NCBI GenBank assembly: GCA_050747525.1
Contig: JBOGOC010000060.1
Span: 1-64,000 of the forward strand
Direction of reading: 5' to 3'
Source of the DNA: JBOGOC01 sp050747525
GTDB taxonomy: Bacteria; Acidobacteriota; Polarisedimenticolia; JACPZX01; DASXTC01
DNA: 64,000 nucleotides
Program-made: the position numbers and the translations under genes
In this document: in pieces, positions 16,025-25,400 of the stretch
How the letters are laid out: every line of letters starts with the position of its first letter
How positions within the stretch are numbered: the first letter of the stretch is position 1
Notes under the pieces: model-generated
What the model saw: only the letters and a program-made list of their open reading frames with translations
Databases searched by the model: none
Told to the model about the DNA's origin: nothing

Positions 16025-17287
16025 TCACAGGTAGCTCAGCCACCAGTCCCGGCGGCGCGCCTTGACCCCCGCGAACCACCGGCAGGCGAAGTACAGCAGG
16101 ACCACCGAGATCGCCCAGACCAGATACAGAAGCCCGAGGCTCCAGGCGTATCCCTCGGGCGGGCGCGGGGCACCCATGGGATGGTTGGCGAACAGCCAGG
16201 GGCTGATCTCACCAAGCCGCATCCACGACACCAGCAGCGCCAGCGCGTGGATGAGAGGGATGTGGAGCACGTAGTAGAAGAAGGGGACGCGGCCGAAGAC
16301 GGTGATCCATCGCGCCGCCGCGCCGCGCGCCTTCTCCAGAAGCGGGATCGCGGCGATGGCGGGCCCCAGGGTCATCAGCAGGAAGCTCAGCGACGCCGGG
16401 TACTTCGTGGTGTTCAGGAAAGCGAGCAGCGCAGGCATGCCGGGAGAGCCGTCTCCGCGCGCGGCCGCCGCGGCGCGCCACGGCTGCGGGTCGCCGTAGA
16501 AGTCGAGCAACCGCAGCACGACGAACAGCGCCATCGACCCGAGCCCCAGCGCGTAGCACAGACGGTCGCGCCGTGCCGCATCCAGCGTCAGGATCTGGCC
16601 GAACGCGTAGCCTGCCGCCATCACGCCGATCCAGGGAATGATCGAGTAGAGCACGATCAGGAAGGGACCGTCGGCTCCCATCCGGATCGGCCCCGCGAAG
16701 AATCCCACGTACATGATCTTCCAGAGCCCGGCCAAGCCGCTCTCGTTGAGCGAGCCGACGATCCCGTAGATGAAGGGATCCATCATGTTGTGCCCCGCCA
16801 TGATGGCGACTCCGATCGCTCCCACCGCAGACAGGGGCAGCCGCGTGAGCCCGGCCATCAGGATCATGCACCAGCCGATCACCCAGATGACCCCGGCCAT
16901 CTCGTACTGCATGAAGTCGAAGTTGAAGGTCCAGGCCACGCGCATGAAGGTCAGCTCGAGCAGCACGAGCCAGGCGCCGCGCGTGAGCAGGAAGCGCGCG
17001 AGGCCTTCGTGCTTCCTCTGGTAGAAGTAGGCGCTCGTCCCGGCCAGGAACACGAACGCCGGCGCGCAGAAATGGGTGATCCAGCGTGTGAAGAACACCG
17101 CAGGGTCGGGGCCTCCCGCCGGGACGCCGGCGAAGACCCGCACGTGGTCGATGCCCATCAGGATCATGACGGCACCGCGGATCAGATCGATGGAGGCGAC
17201 GCGGGAGGTGGGCGTGGCCGGCCCCTCCAGGGGGCGGGCCTCGCCGGGGCCGGCTCCGGTTGTCGGGACCGCGAGCGGTGTGGCCAT
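16025..17287 (-). CDS. DUF1624/HGSNAT-type multipass membrane protein
   Basis: 420 residues, about ten membrane helices. The N-terminal signature S-I-D-L-I-R-G-A-V-M-I-L-M-G-I-D-H-V-R matches the heparan-alpha-glucosaminide N-acetyltransferase catalytic domain (DUF1624, PF07786), with the conserved arginine/aspartate/histidine at the membrane face; W-I-T-H-F-C-A-P-A-F-V-F-L-A-G follows. This suggests an acyl transfer across the inner membrane, with unknown acceptor. It is convergent with the M48 gene (3 bp between stops). The 378 bp upstream separate it from the divergent hopanoid-type operon. Confidence 0.87.
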   Translation of the reverse strand: MATPLAVPTTGAGPGEARPLEGPATPTSRVASIDLIRGAVMILMGIDHVRVFAGVPAGGPDPAVFFTRWITHFCAPAFVFLAGTSAYFYQRKHEGLARFLLTRGAWLVLLELTFMRVAWTFNFDFMQYEMAGVIWVIGWCMILMAGLTRLPLSAVGAIGVAIMAGHNMMDPFIYGIVGSLNESGLAGLWKIMYVGFFAGPIRMGADGPFLIVLYSIIPWIGVMAAGYAFGQILTLDAARRDRLCYALGLGSMALFVVLRLLDFYGDPQPWRAAAAARGDGSPGMPALLAFLNTTKYPASLSFLLMTLGPAIAAIPLLEKARGAAARWITVFGRVPFFYYVLHIPLIHALALLVSWMRLGEISPWLFANHPMGAPRPPEGYAWSLGLLYLVWAISVVLLYFACRWFAGVKARRRDWWLSYL

Positions 17288-17665
17288 GGGCCACCCTACC
17301 GGGATTCGGCGGAGGCCGTCAAGCCTGGGGACCCTGGCTGGCGAAGCCCCCCGGACCCCTGCCAGGCTCCGGGGAGCTCCAACCAGTACTACACCTTGAT
17401 GGGGGGACGTGGACCGCCTGATGGCGAGGCTGGACCAGGTCGCCAGCCTTGAGTTCCACGGGCCAGCCTCACCGGCCGGTCCACGTCAACCTGTCCTAGC
17501 AAACCTCGTTCCTCACCCTTGCCAGGTAGCCGTCTCGTGCCCAAGTCATGGCCCCACATCAGGTTGTGATCAGACGGCCGGGCGGGGCGACCGACCGAAA
17601 ATACGTAGAGATGATGATCCGCACGAGAAATCTCGTAATCCCTACGTGCCGCCCTCATCTGTGCG
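17288..17665. other. Divergent intergenic region (378 bp)
   Basis: No convincing gene lies here. A GC hairpin, CCCCGGA (17349-17355) with TCCGGGG (17368-17374), lies close to the minus-strand gene start. A lower-GC patch at 17595-17650 contains the nested dyad listed separately. Promoters for both the DUF1624 gene and the FAD-oxidase operon must lie in this stretch. I saw no confident -35/-10 pair. Confidence 0.5.
17603..17647. promoter_or_regulatory. Nested inverted repeats, candidate operator
   Basis: The inner dyad is ACGAGA-AA-TCTCGT (17623-17636). The outer arms are ACGTAG (17603-17608) and CTACGT (17642-17647). It lies 20-60 bp before the ATG of the FAD-oxidase operon, in sequence that is less GC-rich than the flanks. 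Such symmetry suits a dimeric repressor or activator, but short dyads also occur by chance. Confidence 0.3.
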
Positions 17666-19168
17666 ATGCTCCGCCCCGCCATGCCCGGATTCCTGAAGCC
17701 GATCGCCGCGGTTCTGCTCGCGGGCGCGGTGCTGGTCGGCTGCGCTCCCGCCGCGAGCCCGTCGGTCACACTCAACGACGTTCATTCCCGTCTGAACGCG
17801 ACGCAGGTGGCCGAGTACCACGAGCCTGCGAGCAGGGACGAGATCGTGGCCCTGGTGAAGCGGGCCGGCCGCTCACGGCTCGCGGTCAGCATCTCGGGGG
17901 GCAGGCACTCCATGGGAGGGCAGCAGTTCGGCGAGGGGACGCTTCATGTGAATCTGTCCCGGTACAACCGCGTCGTCGGCCTGGACGAGAAGCGGGGACT
18001 GGTCACCGTGGAGTCGGGTATCCAGTGGCCCCAGCTGATCGACTGGCTGGTGACGCATCAGCAGGGACGCGAGCGCTCCTGGGGGATCCGGCAGAAGCAG
18101 ACCGGAGCGGACCAGCTGACCATCGGAGGCGCCCTCTCCACGAACGTCCACGGGCGAGGCCTGAAGCTCAGGCCCATCGTGGCCGACGTGGAGTCCTTCG
18201 AGCTGGTCGACGCCGAGGGGAAGCTGCAGCGCTGCAGCCGGCAGGAGAACCCGGAGCTGTTCCGCCTGGCGATAGGCGGCTACGGACTCTTCGGGGTCAT
18301 CACCGAGGTCACGCTGCGCCTGGCGCCCCGCACCAAGCTGGAGCGCAAGGTGGAGGTCATCCGCCTGCCGGAGGTCCCCGCCCGCGTCGAGCAGAGGATC
18401 CAGGACGGGTTCGAGTACGGCGACTTCCAGTTCAAGACCGACGAGAAGGCCGACGACTTCCTGCAGGTGGGGGTCTTCTCCTTCTACCGTCCTGTTCCCG
18501 CGTCGACCCCCATGCCCGCAGCGCAGCAGGAGCTCTCGGAAGATCGGTGGAACGATCTGTACGTGCTGGCGCACATGGACAAGTCGAAGGCCTTCCAGGT
18601 CTACGCGGACTACTACCTCTCCACCGAGGGACAGATCTACTGGAGCGACACGCACCAGCTCTCGTCCTACTCTCTCGGCCTGGACGGGAAGGTCGACGGG
18701 CTGATGGGGGCGCGCGCGCCGGGGAGCCTCATGATCGGCGAGTTCTACGTCCCCAGGGATCGCCTTCCCGATTTTCTGACGCGCGCCGGTGAGGTCCTGC
18801 GCGCGACGAAGGCGAACCTGGTGTACGGGACCGTGCGCTACATCGAGAAGGACGACGAGTCGTTCCTGGCCTGGGCGCGCGAGCGCTACGTCTGCATCGT
18901 GATGAACCTGAGGGTGACCCACGACGACGCGGGCATCGAAGCGGCCGGGACCCAGTTCCAGGCGGTCATCGACGTCGCCCTGGACATGGGGGGAAGCTAC
19001 TTCCTGACCTACCACCGATGGGCGCGCAAGGATCAGGTCCTCGAGGCCTACCCGCAGTTCCCCGAGTTCCTGCGACGGAAGCTGCGCTTCGATCCCGAGG
19101 AGCGCTTCCAGAGCGAGTGGTACCGCCACTACCGGACGATGTTCGCCTCCGAGATGTCCCGCCCTTGA
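17666..19168 (+). CDS. FAD-binding oxidase, predicted lipoprotein
   Basis: 500 residues. The N-terminus has a lipobox (AVLVGC, Cys near residue 28), so the enzyme is likely anchored in the envelope. The PCMH-type FAD domain (~45-230) contains Y-H-E-P-A-S-R-D-E-I-V, SISGGRHSMGGQQFG (the histidine is the usual flavin-attachment or contact position), QLTIGGALSTNVHGRG, and GYGLFGVITEVTLRLAP. The C-terminal half resembles the substrate domain of gulonolactone- or DprE1-type oxidases. The substrate is unknown; a sugar or polyol head group is plausible, given the hopanoid-type genes that follow in the same overlapping operon. An alternative start is ATG 17681. Confidence 0.85.
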   Translation: MLRPAMPGFLKPIAAVLLAGAVLVGCAPAASPSVTLNDVHSRLNATQVAEYHEPASRDEIVALVKRAGRSRLAVSISGGRHSMGGQQFGEGTLHVNLSRYNRVVGLDEKRGLVTVESGIQWPQLIDWLVTHQQGRERSWGIRQKQTGADQLTIGGALSTNVHGRGLKLRPIVADVESFELVDAEGKLQRCSRQENPELFRLAIGGYGLFGVITEVTLRLAPRTKLERKVEVIRLPEVPARVEQRIQDGFEYGDFQFKTDEKADDFLQVGVFSFYRPVPASTPMPAAQQELSEDRWNDLYVLAHMDKSKAFQVYADYYLSTEGQIYWSDTHQLSSYSLGLDGKVDGLMGARAPGSLMIGEFYVPRDRLPDFLTRAGEVLRATKANLVYGTVRYIEKDDESFLAWARERYVCIVMNLRVTHDDAGIEAAGTQFQAVIDVALDMGGSYFLTYHRWARKDQVLEAYPQFPEFLRRKLRFDPEERFQSEWYRHYRTMFASEMSRP

Positions 19169-19833
19169 CCGAGCCCGCGACGGCGATCACCGACTTCCTG
19201 ATGGCGGTCCTGGCGGGCTGGTTCGCCTTGGACCTGGGCCGGCGCGCGGGAAGGCGCGTGGATGCCGTCTGGTGGAGCCGCGCCTTCGCCCTGCTCGCCT
19301 TCGGCGCGTTGACCGGCGGGGCGTATCACGGGTTCCGCGCGTCGCTGACCGTCTGGGCAGCGGGCGCTCTCTGGCGGGTCTCTCTGGCCACGGCGATGCT
19401 CGCCTCCTTCGCCACCATGCGGGCGGCTGCGGCGCAATGGCTGCCGGCGGCGCAATGGCTGCCGGAAGCAAGGCAGGTGGCGTGGTCGTGGATCGCGGCT
19501 CTCAAGCTGGCGGTCTTCCTGATCGCGGGCGCGGTCGAGCCGGTGTTCCTCGCCGTGGTGATCGACTTCGGCCTCACCATGCTGTTCGTCTCGGGGGCGG
19601 CGATCGCGGGGCGCCACCGCAATCAACGCGCCTGCGTGGCCGTCACCGCCGGGGCGACGCTCTTCGCGGTAGGAGCGCTGGTCCAGCAGGGAGGCGTGAG
19701 CCCTGGCCCCTCCTTCAACCACAACGACCTCTTCCACGTGATCCAGATTCTGGGAAACGGCTGCTTCTTCGTTTCCGCGAGACTCGGTGCCGTGATACAG
19801 TCCGGGCCGCTTCGAGGCTTCCATGCGCCCTGA
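19165..19833 (+). CDS. Multipass membrane protein, DUF6962-like
   Basis: 222 residues, about six membrane helices. I chose the TTG at 19165, whose TTGA overlaps the upstream stop, because the resulting N-terminus (M/L)-T-E-P-A-T-A-I-T-D-F matches the M-T-E-P-x-T-x-x-T-D-Y opening of DUF6962-like proteins; ATG 19201 would lose it. G-A-x-x-H-G-F near residue 55 and NHNDLFHVIQI near the end carry conserved histidines that may bind a metal, as in ceramidase-like or CREST-type membrane hydrolases. That last point is inference. The 3' end overlaps hpnK by 11 bp. Confidence 0.7.
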   Translation: MTEPATAITDFLMAVLAGWFALDLGRRAGRRVDAVWWSRAFALLAFGALTGGAYHGFRASLTVWAAGALWRVSLATAMLASFATMRAAAAQWLPAAQWLPEARQVAWSWIAALKLAVFLIAGAVEPVFLAVVIDFGLTMLFVSGAAIAGRHRNQRACVAVTAGATLFAVGALVQQGGVSPGPSFNHNDLFHVIQILGNGCFFVSARLGAVIQSGPLRGFHAP

Positions 19834-20617
19834 TCCCATTCAGCTCGTCGTGGTCGCGGATGACCTTGGCCGGGCGGCGTCCGTGAACCAGGCCGTCTCG
19901 GCCGGGCTTCAAGAGGGGATCGTCACGGCGGCCAGCCTCATGGCGGGCGGAGAGGCGTTCGAGGAGGCGGTGCGCATCGCGAAGGAGCATCGGCGTCTGT
20001 CGGTGGGACTTCACGTGACGGTGTGCGACGGGCGCGCCGTGCTGCCGCCAGGTCGCGTTCTCGAGCCGAGTCCCGTGCGCGCCGGGGTGCGTCTCTGGCG
20101 CGGCCGCGCGCGGCTCCTGCCCGAGCTGAGCGACGAGATCGCCGCGCAGTTCGATCGGGCGGAGAGAGCGGGGCTCGATCTCGCGCACGTGGACGGTCAT
20201 CATCACATGCACATCCATCCGCTGGTCTTCCCCATCGTGTGCCGCGAGGCGTCCCGTCGAGGTGTGCGCTGGGTGCGCATCCCTCAGGGGAATCCGCGCG
20301 ATGGAAGGGTCGGAGAGTGGGTGCTCTTCGGCGCCCTCGCGGGGATCAACAGGAGGACGGCGGCACGGCACGGCCTGGCGGCGTGTCGGCGCGTGTACGG
20401 TCTCTCGCGGTCGGGTCGCGTGGACGAGGCCTGGCTGATGGGCCTCCTGCCGCGCCTGAGGCCGGGCCTGAGCGAGCTGTTCGTTCATCCGGACCTGGGC
20501 ACGGAGAGTGGGCGCCGCGAGCTCTCGGCCTTGACGTCGCCGCGGGTCCGCGCGAGGACGGCAGATCTCGGCATCGAGCTGGTGTCGTACGCGGCCGGTG
20601 GTCCCGCGTCTTCATGA
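19823..20617 (+). CDS. hpnK: HpnK-like ChbG/YdjC carbohydrate deacetylase
   Basis: 264 residues. The YdjC fold is marked by L-V-V-V-A-D-D-L-G at the N-terminus (metal-binding Asp pair), SVGLHVTVCDGRAVLPP, DLAHVDGHHHMHIHPLVFPI with the metal histidines, and V-H-P-D-L-G near the end. HpnK removes the N-acetyl group from glucosaminyl-hopanoids made by HpnI. The identification rests mainly on the HpnI-like gene two genes downstream; a general ChbG deacetylase is the alternative. It overlaps both neighbours (11 bp upstream, ATGA downstream). Confidence 0.78.
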   Translation: MRPDPIQLVVVADDLGRAASVNQAVSAGLQEGIVTAASLMAGGEAFEEAVRIAKEHRRLSVGLHVTVCDGRAVLPPGRVLEPSPVRAGVRLWRGRARLLPELSDEIAAQFDRAERAGLDLAHVDGHHHMHIHPLVFPIVCREASRRGVRWVRIPQGNPRDGRVGEWVLFGALAGINRRTAARHGLAACRRVYGLSRSGRVDEAWLMGLLPRLRPGLSELFVHPDLGTESGRRELSALTSPRVRARTADLGIELVSYAAGGPASS

Positions 20618-21039
20618 AGACCTTCGTGGTGCTGGCCTTCGCCGCCCTTTCCGGCGCCATCGCCGAGACGCTCTTCAGCTACGGCATGCGGTCCTTCGGG
20701 GAGATGGACTGGTCGAAGCCCTCACGATGGCTCGACATGCTCCTGGTTGTCCCCCGCAATCCGTACGTGCTGATTGGAGTCGTCTTCGCGGCCGGGTTCT
20801 TCTTCCTCTACCTCACCGCGCTCTCGTGGGCCGACCTTTCCTACGCCATGCCGGTGACGGCGCTCTCGTTCGTCTTCGCGGCCGTCTTCGCGCGCGTCTT
20901 CCTGGGCGAACATGTGTCCTGGCACCGCTGGGCGGGGACCGTGCTGGTCGTGGCCGGCATCGCGCTGGTGGTGGTGGGAGGGCGCCAGCGCACGGTGGCC
21001 ATCGAGCAGAACGGTCAGGAGGCCGGCCCTCGTCGATGA
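20614..21039 (+). CDS. Small DMT-superfamily transporter (EamA/SMR-like)
   Basis: 141 residues with four membrane helices: an N-terminal helix (V-V-L-A-F-A-A-L-S-G-A-I-A-E), a second near 50-70 (YVLIGVVFAAGFFFLYLTAL), then the SMR/EamA half-unit W-A-D-L-S-Y-A-M-P-V-T-A-L-S-F-V-F-A-A and LGEHVSWHRWAGTVLVVAGI. Proteins of this size (ArnE/F or SMR type) act as dimers. Position between hpnK and hpnI, with ATGA overlaps on both sides, suggests it flips a lipid-linked head group or precursor across the inner membrane. That role is inferred from context only. Confidence 0.82.
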   Translation: MKTFVVLAFAALSGAIAETLFSYGMRSFGEMDWSKPSRWLDMLLVVPRNPYVLIGVVFAAGFFFLYLTALSWADLSYAMPVTALSFVFAAVFARVFLGEHVSWHRWAGTVLVVAGIALVVVGGRQRTVAIEQNGQEAGPRR

Positions 21040-22214
21040 CGCTCGCCACGCTGGTCGGTGCCTTGCTGGGCCTGTGGCTCGCCGCGGCCGTCGCCTATCA
21101 GATCGCGGCGCAGCTCGCGCTGCGCGGGCTTCTGTCGGGAAGACCGCGCCCGCGAGCCGGCCGGCTCCCGTCGGCGACCATCCTCCGGCCGCTCGGCGGC
21201 GGCGCGCCTCGCCTGGAGGAGAGCCTCGAGGGCCTGTGCGCGGCAGGCGCCCCGGTGGTCGCGGGCATGGAGAAGGGGCGCTCGGAGGCGCTGGCGGCCG
21301 CGCGCCGGGTGCTCCGGCGCACCGGACCTCGCAGCCTGACCATCGTGACCGGCAGCGGGCCCGCCGGCTTCAACCGCAAGATCGCGAATCTGATCCAGAT
21401 GATGCCGGAGGCGCGGGGCGATGTCGTGGTCTTCACCGACGGCGACATCGGCGTGCCCGAGGGGTACCTCGAGGCGGTGCTGGCTCCATTCGCCGACCCC
21501 GATGTGGGGATGGTCACGTGCCCCTACCGCTCGGTGGGCGGCTCGACGGCCGCCTCGCGCGTCGATGCCGTGTTGACCAACACCGCCTTCCTGCCCTCGG
21601 TGGCCCTTGCCGCGCGTCTCGAGGGGGTGCGCTTCGCCCTGGGCGCCACGATGGCAATCCGCCGCACGGTGCTCGACCGGATCGGAGGGCTCGCGCCGCT
21701 GCTCAATCACATCGCCGACGACTGGGCGCTCGCCGACCGGGCCCGCCGTGCCGGGTGCCGGATCGCCCTGGCGCCCCTGCTGCTCGACCATCACGTGGGC
21801 GACTCGGGCTGGAGCGAGATGTGGCTGCGGCACCTACGCTGGGCGCGCACGAACAGGGCGCTCCGCCCGGCCGGGTACGCGGGCTTCGCCATCACGCACG
21901 GATGGCTGCCCGCCCTGGGCCTGGCCACGCTGGGCGGATGGAGCGGCGCCGCGGCCGTGCCGCTGGCCGCCTGGGGCCTGGCGCGGCTGAGCGGCGTGCT
22001 GCTCAACGCGCGGCGCACGGGGTGCGGCCTCCACGACCTCCTGCTCATTCCGCTGGCCGACGTCCTCTCGCTGGCGCTCCACGCGGGCGGCTTCTGCGGC
22101 CGCACCGTGCGCTGGGGAGAGGCGCGCCTGCGCATCCGCCCGGGCGGCGCGATCATGTCCGCCCGCCCAGGGCACGGCGCCTCCCCGCAGGCCGACACGG
22201 CCGTGAGCGACTGA
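21036..22214 (+). CDS. hpnI: HpnI-like hopanoid/ceramide-type glycosyltransferase
   Basis: 392 residues. It has an N-terminal membrane helix, a GT2/GT21 catalytic domain (about 45-270) with T-I-L-R-P-L-G-G, N-R-K-I-A-N-L-I-Q-M, VVFTDGDIGVPEGYLEAVL (metal-binding D-x-D-type), DDWALADRARRAG and the H-L-R-W-A-R-T-N-R motif of ceramide-glucosyltransferase relatives, then two or three C-terminal helices. HpnI adds N-acetylglucosamine to bacteriohopanetetrol, and HpnK then deacetylates it. HpnJ (radical SAM), which completes the cyclitol ether, is not in the window. The final GGFCGRTVRWGEARL block recurs at 35361 after the giant gene. Confidence 0.82.
   Translation: MTLATLVGALLGLWLAAAVAYQIAAQLALRGLLSGRPRPRAGRLPSATILRPLGGGAPRLEESLEGLCAAGAPVVAGMEKGRSEALAAARRVLRRTGPRSLTIVTGSGPAGFNRKIANLIQMMPEARGDVVVFTDGDIGVPEGYLEAVLAPFADPDVGMVTCPYRSVGGSTAASRVDAVLTNTAFLPSVALAARLEGVRFALGATMAIRRTVLDRIGGLAPLLNHIADDWALADRARRAGCRIALAPLLLDHHVGDSGWSEMWLRHLRWARTNRALRPAGYAGFAITHGWLPALGLATLGGWSGAAAVPLAAWGLARLSGVLLNARRTGCGLHDLLLIPLADVLSLALHAGGFCGRTVRWGEARLRIRPGGAIMSARPGHGASPQADTAVSD
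22080..22130 (+). repeat. Direct repeat copy A (inside the 3' end of hpnI)
   Basis: This 51-bp stretch encodes H-A-G-G-F-C-G-R-T-V-R-W-G-E-A-R-L-R at the end of hpnI. It aligns without gaps to 35361-35411, differing at roughly 8-9 positions by eye. The two copies flank the 12.9-kb giant subtilase gene in direct orientation. Confidence 0.75.
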
Positions 22215-22281
22215 GCTCCGCGTCTCCGGGGCCGGAAATTTGATGGAACCGGTTCGACCTCCACGACAAGGTGACTATGGA

Positions 22282-22310
22282 TTGACCAGACTTTGATGTT
22301 GCTGTATAAG
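22282..22310 (+). promoter_or_regulatory. Sigma-70-type promoter of the giant subtilase gene
   Basis: TTGACC (22282-22287) and TATAAG (22305-22310) are separated by 17 bases, the optimal spacing, in a locally AT-richer stretch. The predicted transcript starts near 22317 and carries a leader of ~138 nt before the ATG at 22455. No riboswitch was recognised in that leader. Confidence 0.6.
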
Positions 22311-22454
22311 GGACGGACACCACACGATCCCGGCTCTCCTGAACGGAGAACAGGGCCCCTGTCCACGTTGTGGCGTGCTGCGGGAGTTCGACCACTCAAC
22401 TCGACCTGAGACAGCTGCGGCTGCACCGGCAGGTGCCCGCTCGTGGGGGTGTGA

Positions 22455-25400
22455 ATGCGCGCGTCCAGTGTTTTTCTCGTCGCAGTGGTCGCGGTGCTCG
22501 GCTCGAGCACTCCGGGGCATGCAGAATCCGACTCTGCGCCGCGCGTGCCCAACGAGATCCTCATCAAGTTCAGCCCGGGCAGCAGCCTTGCAGCACCCGA
22601 CACGGCGCTTGCGCTGGTCGGCGGCACGCGGCTGAGGACGTTCGCGAGCGGCGCCGAGCACTGGCGCACGGGGCCAGGCGTCAGCACGGAAGCCGCCATG
22701 TCACTCCTCCAGGCGCATCCCCAGGTCGAGTACGTCGAACCCAACTACATCGTGAGCGCCAGCGCGGCCCCCAACGATCCGAGCTACGGGCTCCTCTGGG
22801 GCCTTCACAACACCGGGCAGACGGGAGGCACCCCCGGCGCCGACATCGACGCCGAGGCGGTCTGGAACATCCTGACCGGCAGCCGCAGCGTCGTCGTCGG
22901 CGTGATCGACACCGGGATCGATCCCACGCATCCCGACCTGGCTGCGAACATGTGGACCAATCCCGGAGAGATCCCGGGCAACCATGTTGACGACGATCAC
23001 AATGGCTACGTCGATGACGTGCGCGGCTGGGACTTCATCAACGAAGACAACGACCCCTTCGACGACCACAGTCATGGCACCCATGTGGCGGGGACGATAG
23101 GAGCGGTGGGGAACAACGGCATCGGCGTGGCGGGAGTGAACTGGGCGGTTTCCCTGGTGGGCCTGAAGTTCCTGAGTGCCGGCGGGTCTGGAAACACGGC
23201 GGATGCCATCGAGGCGGTGGAGTACGCCACGGCGATGGGGCTGGACATGACGAACAACTCCTGGGGGGGCGGCGGTTTCTCCCAGGCGCTCCTCGACGCC
23301 ATCGTGGCGGCCGATGCCGCCAACTGCCTGTTCGTGGCCGCCGCGGGAAACAGCGGCGCAAATATGGATGTGAGCCCGCATTACCCGGCCGGCTACAACG
23401 CCCCCAACATCATCTCGGTCGCGGCGACCGACCACAGGGATGCGCGGGCCTCCTTCTCCAACTACGGCCTGACCACCGTCGACCTGGGCGCTCCTGGGGT
23501 GGACGTCTACAGCTCCGTCCCGGGCGCCGCCTACGCGCATTTCAGCGGCACTTCGATGGCTTCGCCCCACGTGACCGGTGTGGTGGCGCTGATGCGGGCT
23601 AAGAGTCCCGGGCTTGCCGTGGCGGCGCTGAAGCGGGCGTTGCTCGATTCCACCGACCCGATTCCGGCCCTCGCCGGAATCACCGTCTCCGGCGGCCGCC
23701 TCAACGCCGTCCGGGCCATCGCCCTTCTGGACAACATTCCTCCCGGCGCCATCAGCGATCTATCGCTCTCGGATCCCACAAGCGCCAGCCTCACCCTGAG
23801 CTGGACGGCCACGGGGGACGATGGGGCCACCGGGACCGCGAGCGCCTACGACATCCGCTACGCGACCATCCCCCTGGACGAGACGAACTTCGACAGCGCG
23901 GCGCGCGCCCCCGTCTGGCCGGATCCGGGACCTGCCGGGTCGGCGCAGACCGTGGAGGTGTTGGGCCTTCAGGCTGCCACGACGTACCATCTCGCCGTCA
24001 AGGCGATCGACGATGGAAGCAACCGCGGTCCGATCAGCAACCTGGTGTCGGGGACGACCTTGCCGCCCCCCACGCTCTTCTCCGCGCCGTCCGACTTCAC
24101 GGCCTCCCTCCTGACGGGGCAGACGACGACGCGAAGCCTGACCATCGCCAACGTGGGCGACGGATCGCTCGACTGGACGATCCCGCTGCCCCACGTAGGC
24201 GCCGCCTACACGGCGCGGCAGTCCGGGTTCGTCGGCCCGGGCGCGTCGGCCTCCGGTCTTTCGGGAAACGACCCACCGGGCGGGCTGGAGTTTTCCTGGC
24301 GTGACCTCGTCACCACCGGGACGCTCATCGAGTCGCTGGACGGCGACGACCAGACGTCCGAGCCGATCCTGCTGGGCTTCGACTTCCCGTTCTACGGCGA
24401 GCGGTTCAACGCAGTGCGCGTCAGCACGAACGGTTTTCTGAGCTTCACCAGCGACTCGATGCAGCCCGCCAACCAGTCCCTGCCGAGCGCCGCGGCCCCC
24501 GGCAACCTGCTGGCCGCGTTCTGGGACGACCTGGACTTCTCGCAGGGAGGGCGCGCCTACTACGCCCGCGGCGAGGACGCCTTCATCGTCCAGTTCGAGG
24601 GAGTGAGGTCGGCGTCGGGATCCGGGTCGTACGATTTCGAGGTCATTCTTCAGGAGGGCGGCGACATCGTCTTTCAGTATCTGTCGATGACCGGGCCCCT
24701 CGACGGGGCCACCGTGGGCATCCAGGATGCCACCGGGGCGCACACACTGCAGGCGTGCTTCGACAGCCCGTGTGTGGGCGACAACCTGGCCATCGGCTTC
24801 AGCGCCACCCCGCAGTGGCTCTCCGTGAGCCCGCAGAGCGGACGCATCTGGAACGGCCAGCAGCAGGAGGTCACGCTGACCCTGGACGCGTCGGGTCTGG
24901 GCGGCGGCACCTACACGAGCGCCGTCGTGCTCTCGTCCAACGACCCGCTGCAACCCTCGGTCGCGCATCCGGTCACCCTCATGGTCACCGACGCTCCCGC
25001 CATCGCGGCCGGGCCGGCGGCTCTCGACTTCGGCACCATCTTCGTGGGATACGGCTCGAGCCGCGCGGTGACCGTCGCCAACACCGGGACGCTCGAACTG
25101 GTCGCGGACCTCACGACAGGGGATGCCACGGTGACGGTCAGCCATCCCAGGCTCGTGCTCGCGCCGGGACAGAGCCAGCAGGTCGCGGTCACCGTGACCG
25201 CGCTGGCCGCGGGCCCCGTGGACTCCTGGGTCGCGATCGAGAGCAACGCCTCCAACGCGTCCCGCGTCGAGATTCCCCTCACGGCCTCCGCAATCCCTCC
25301 CCCGGGGCTCTCCGTGGATCCGGCGTCCTACAGTGAGCACCTTCTGACGGGCGCGAAGGTCACGCGGAGCCTCCGTCTGACCAACACGGGAGGAAGCGAT

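Noticed and set aside
17409..17696. 95-codon plus-strand frame in the divergent region
   Set aside because: No ribosome site, no recognisable composition, and it overlaps the FAD-oxidase start.
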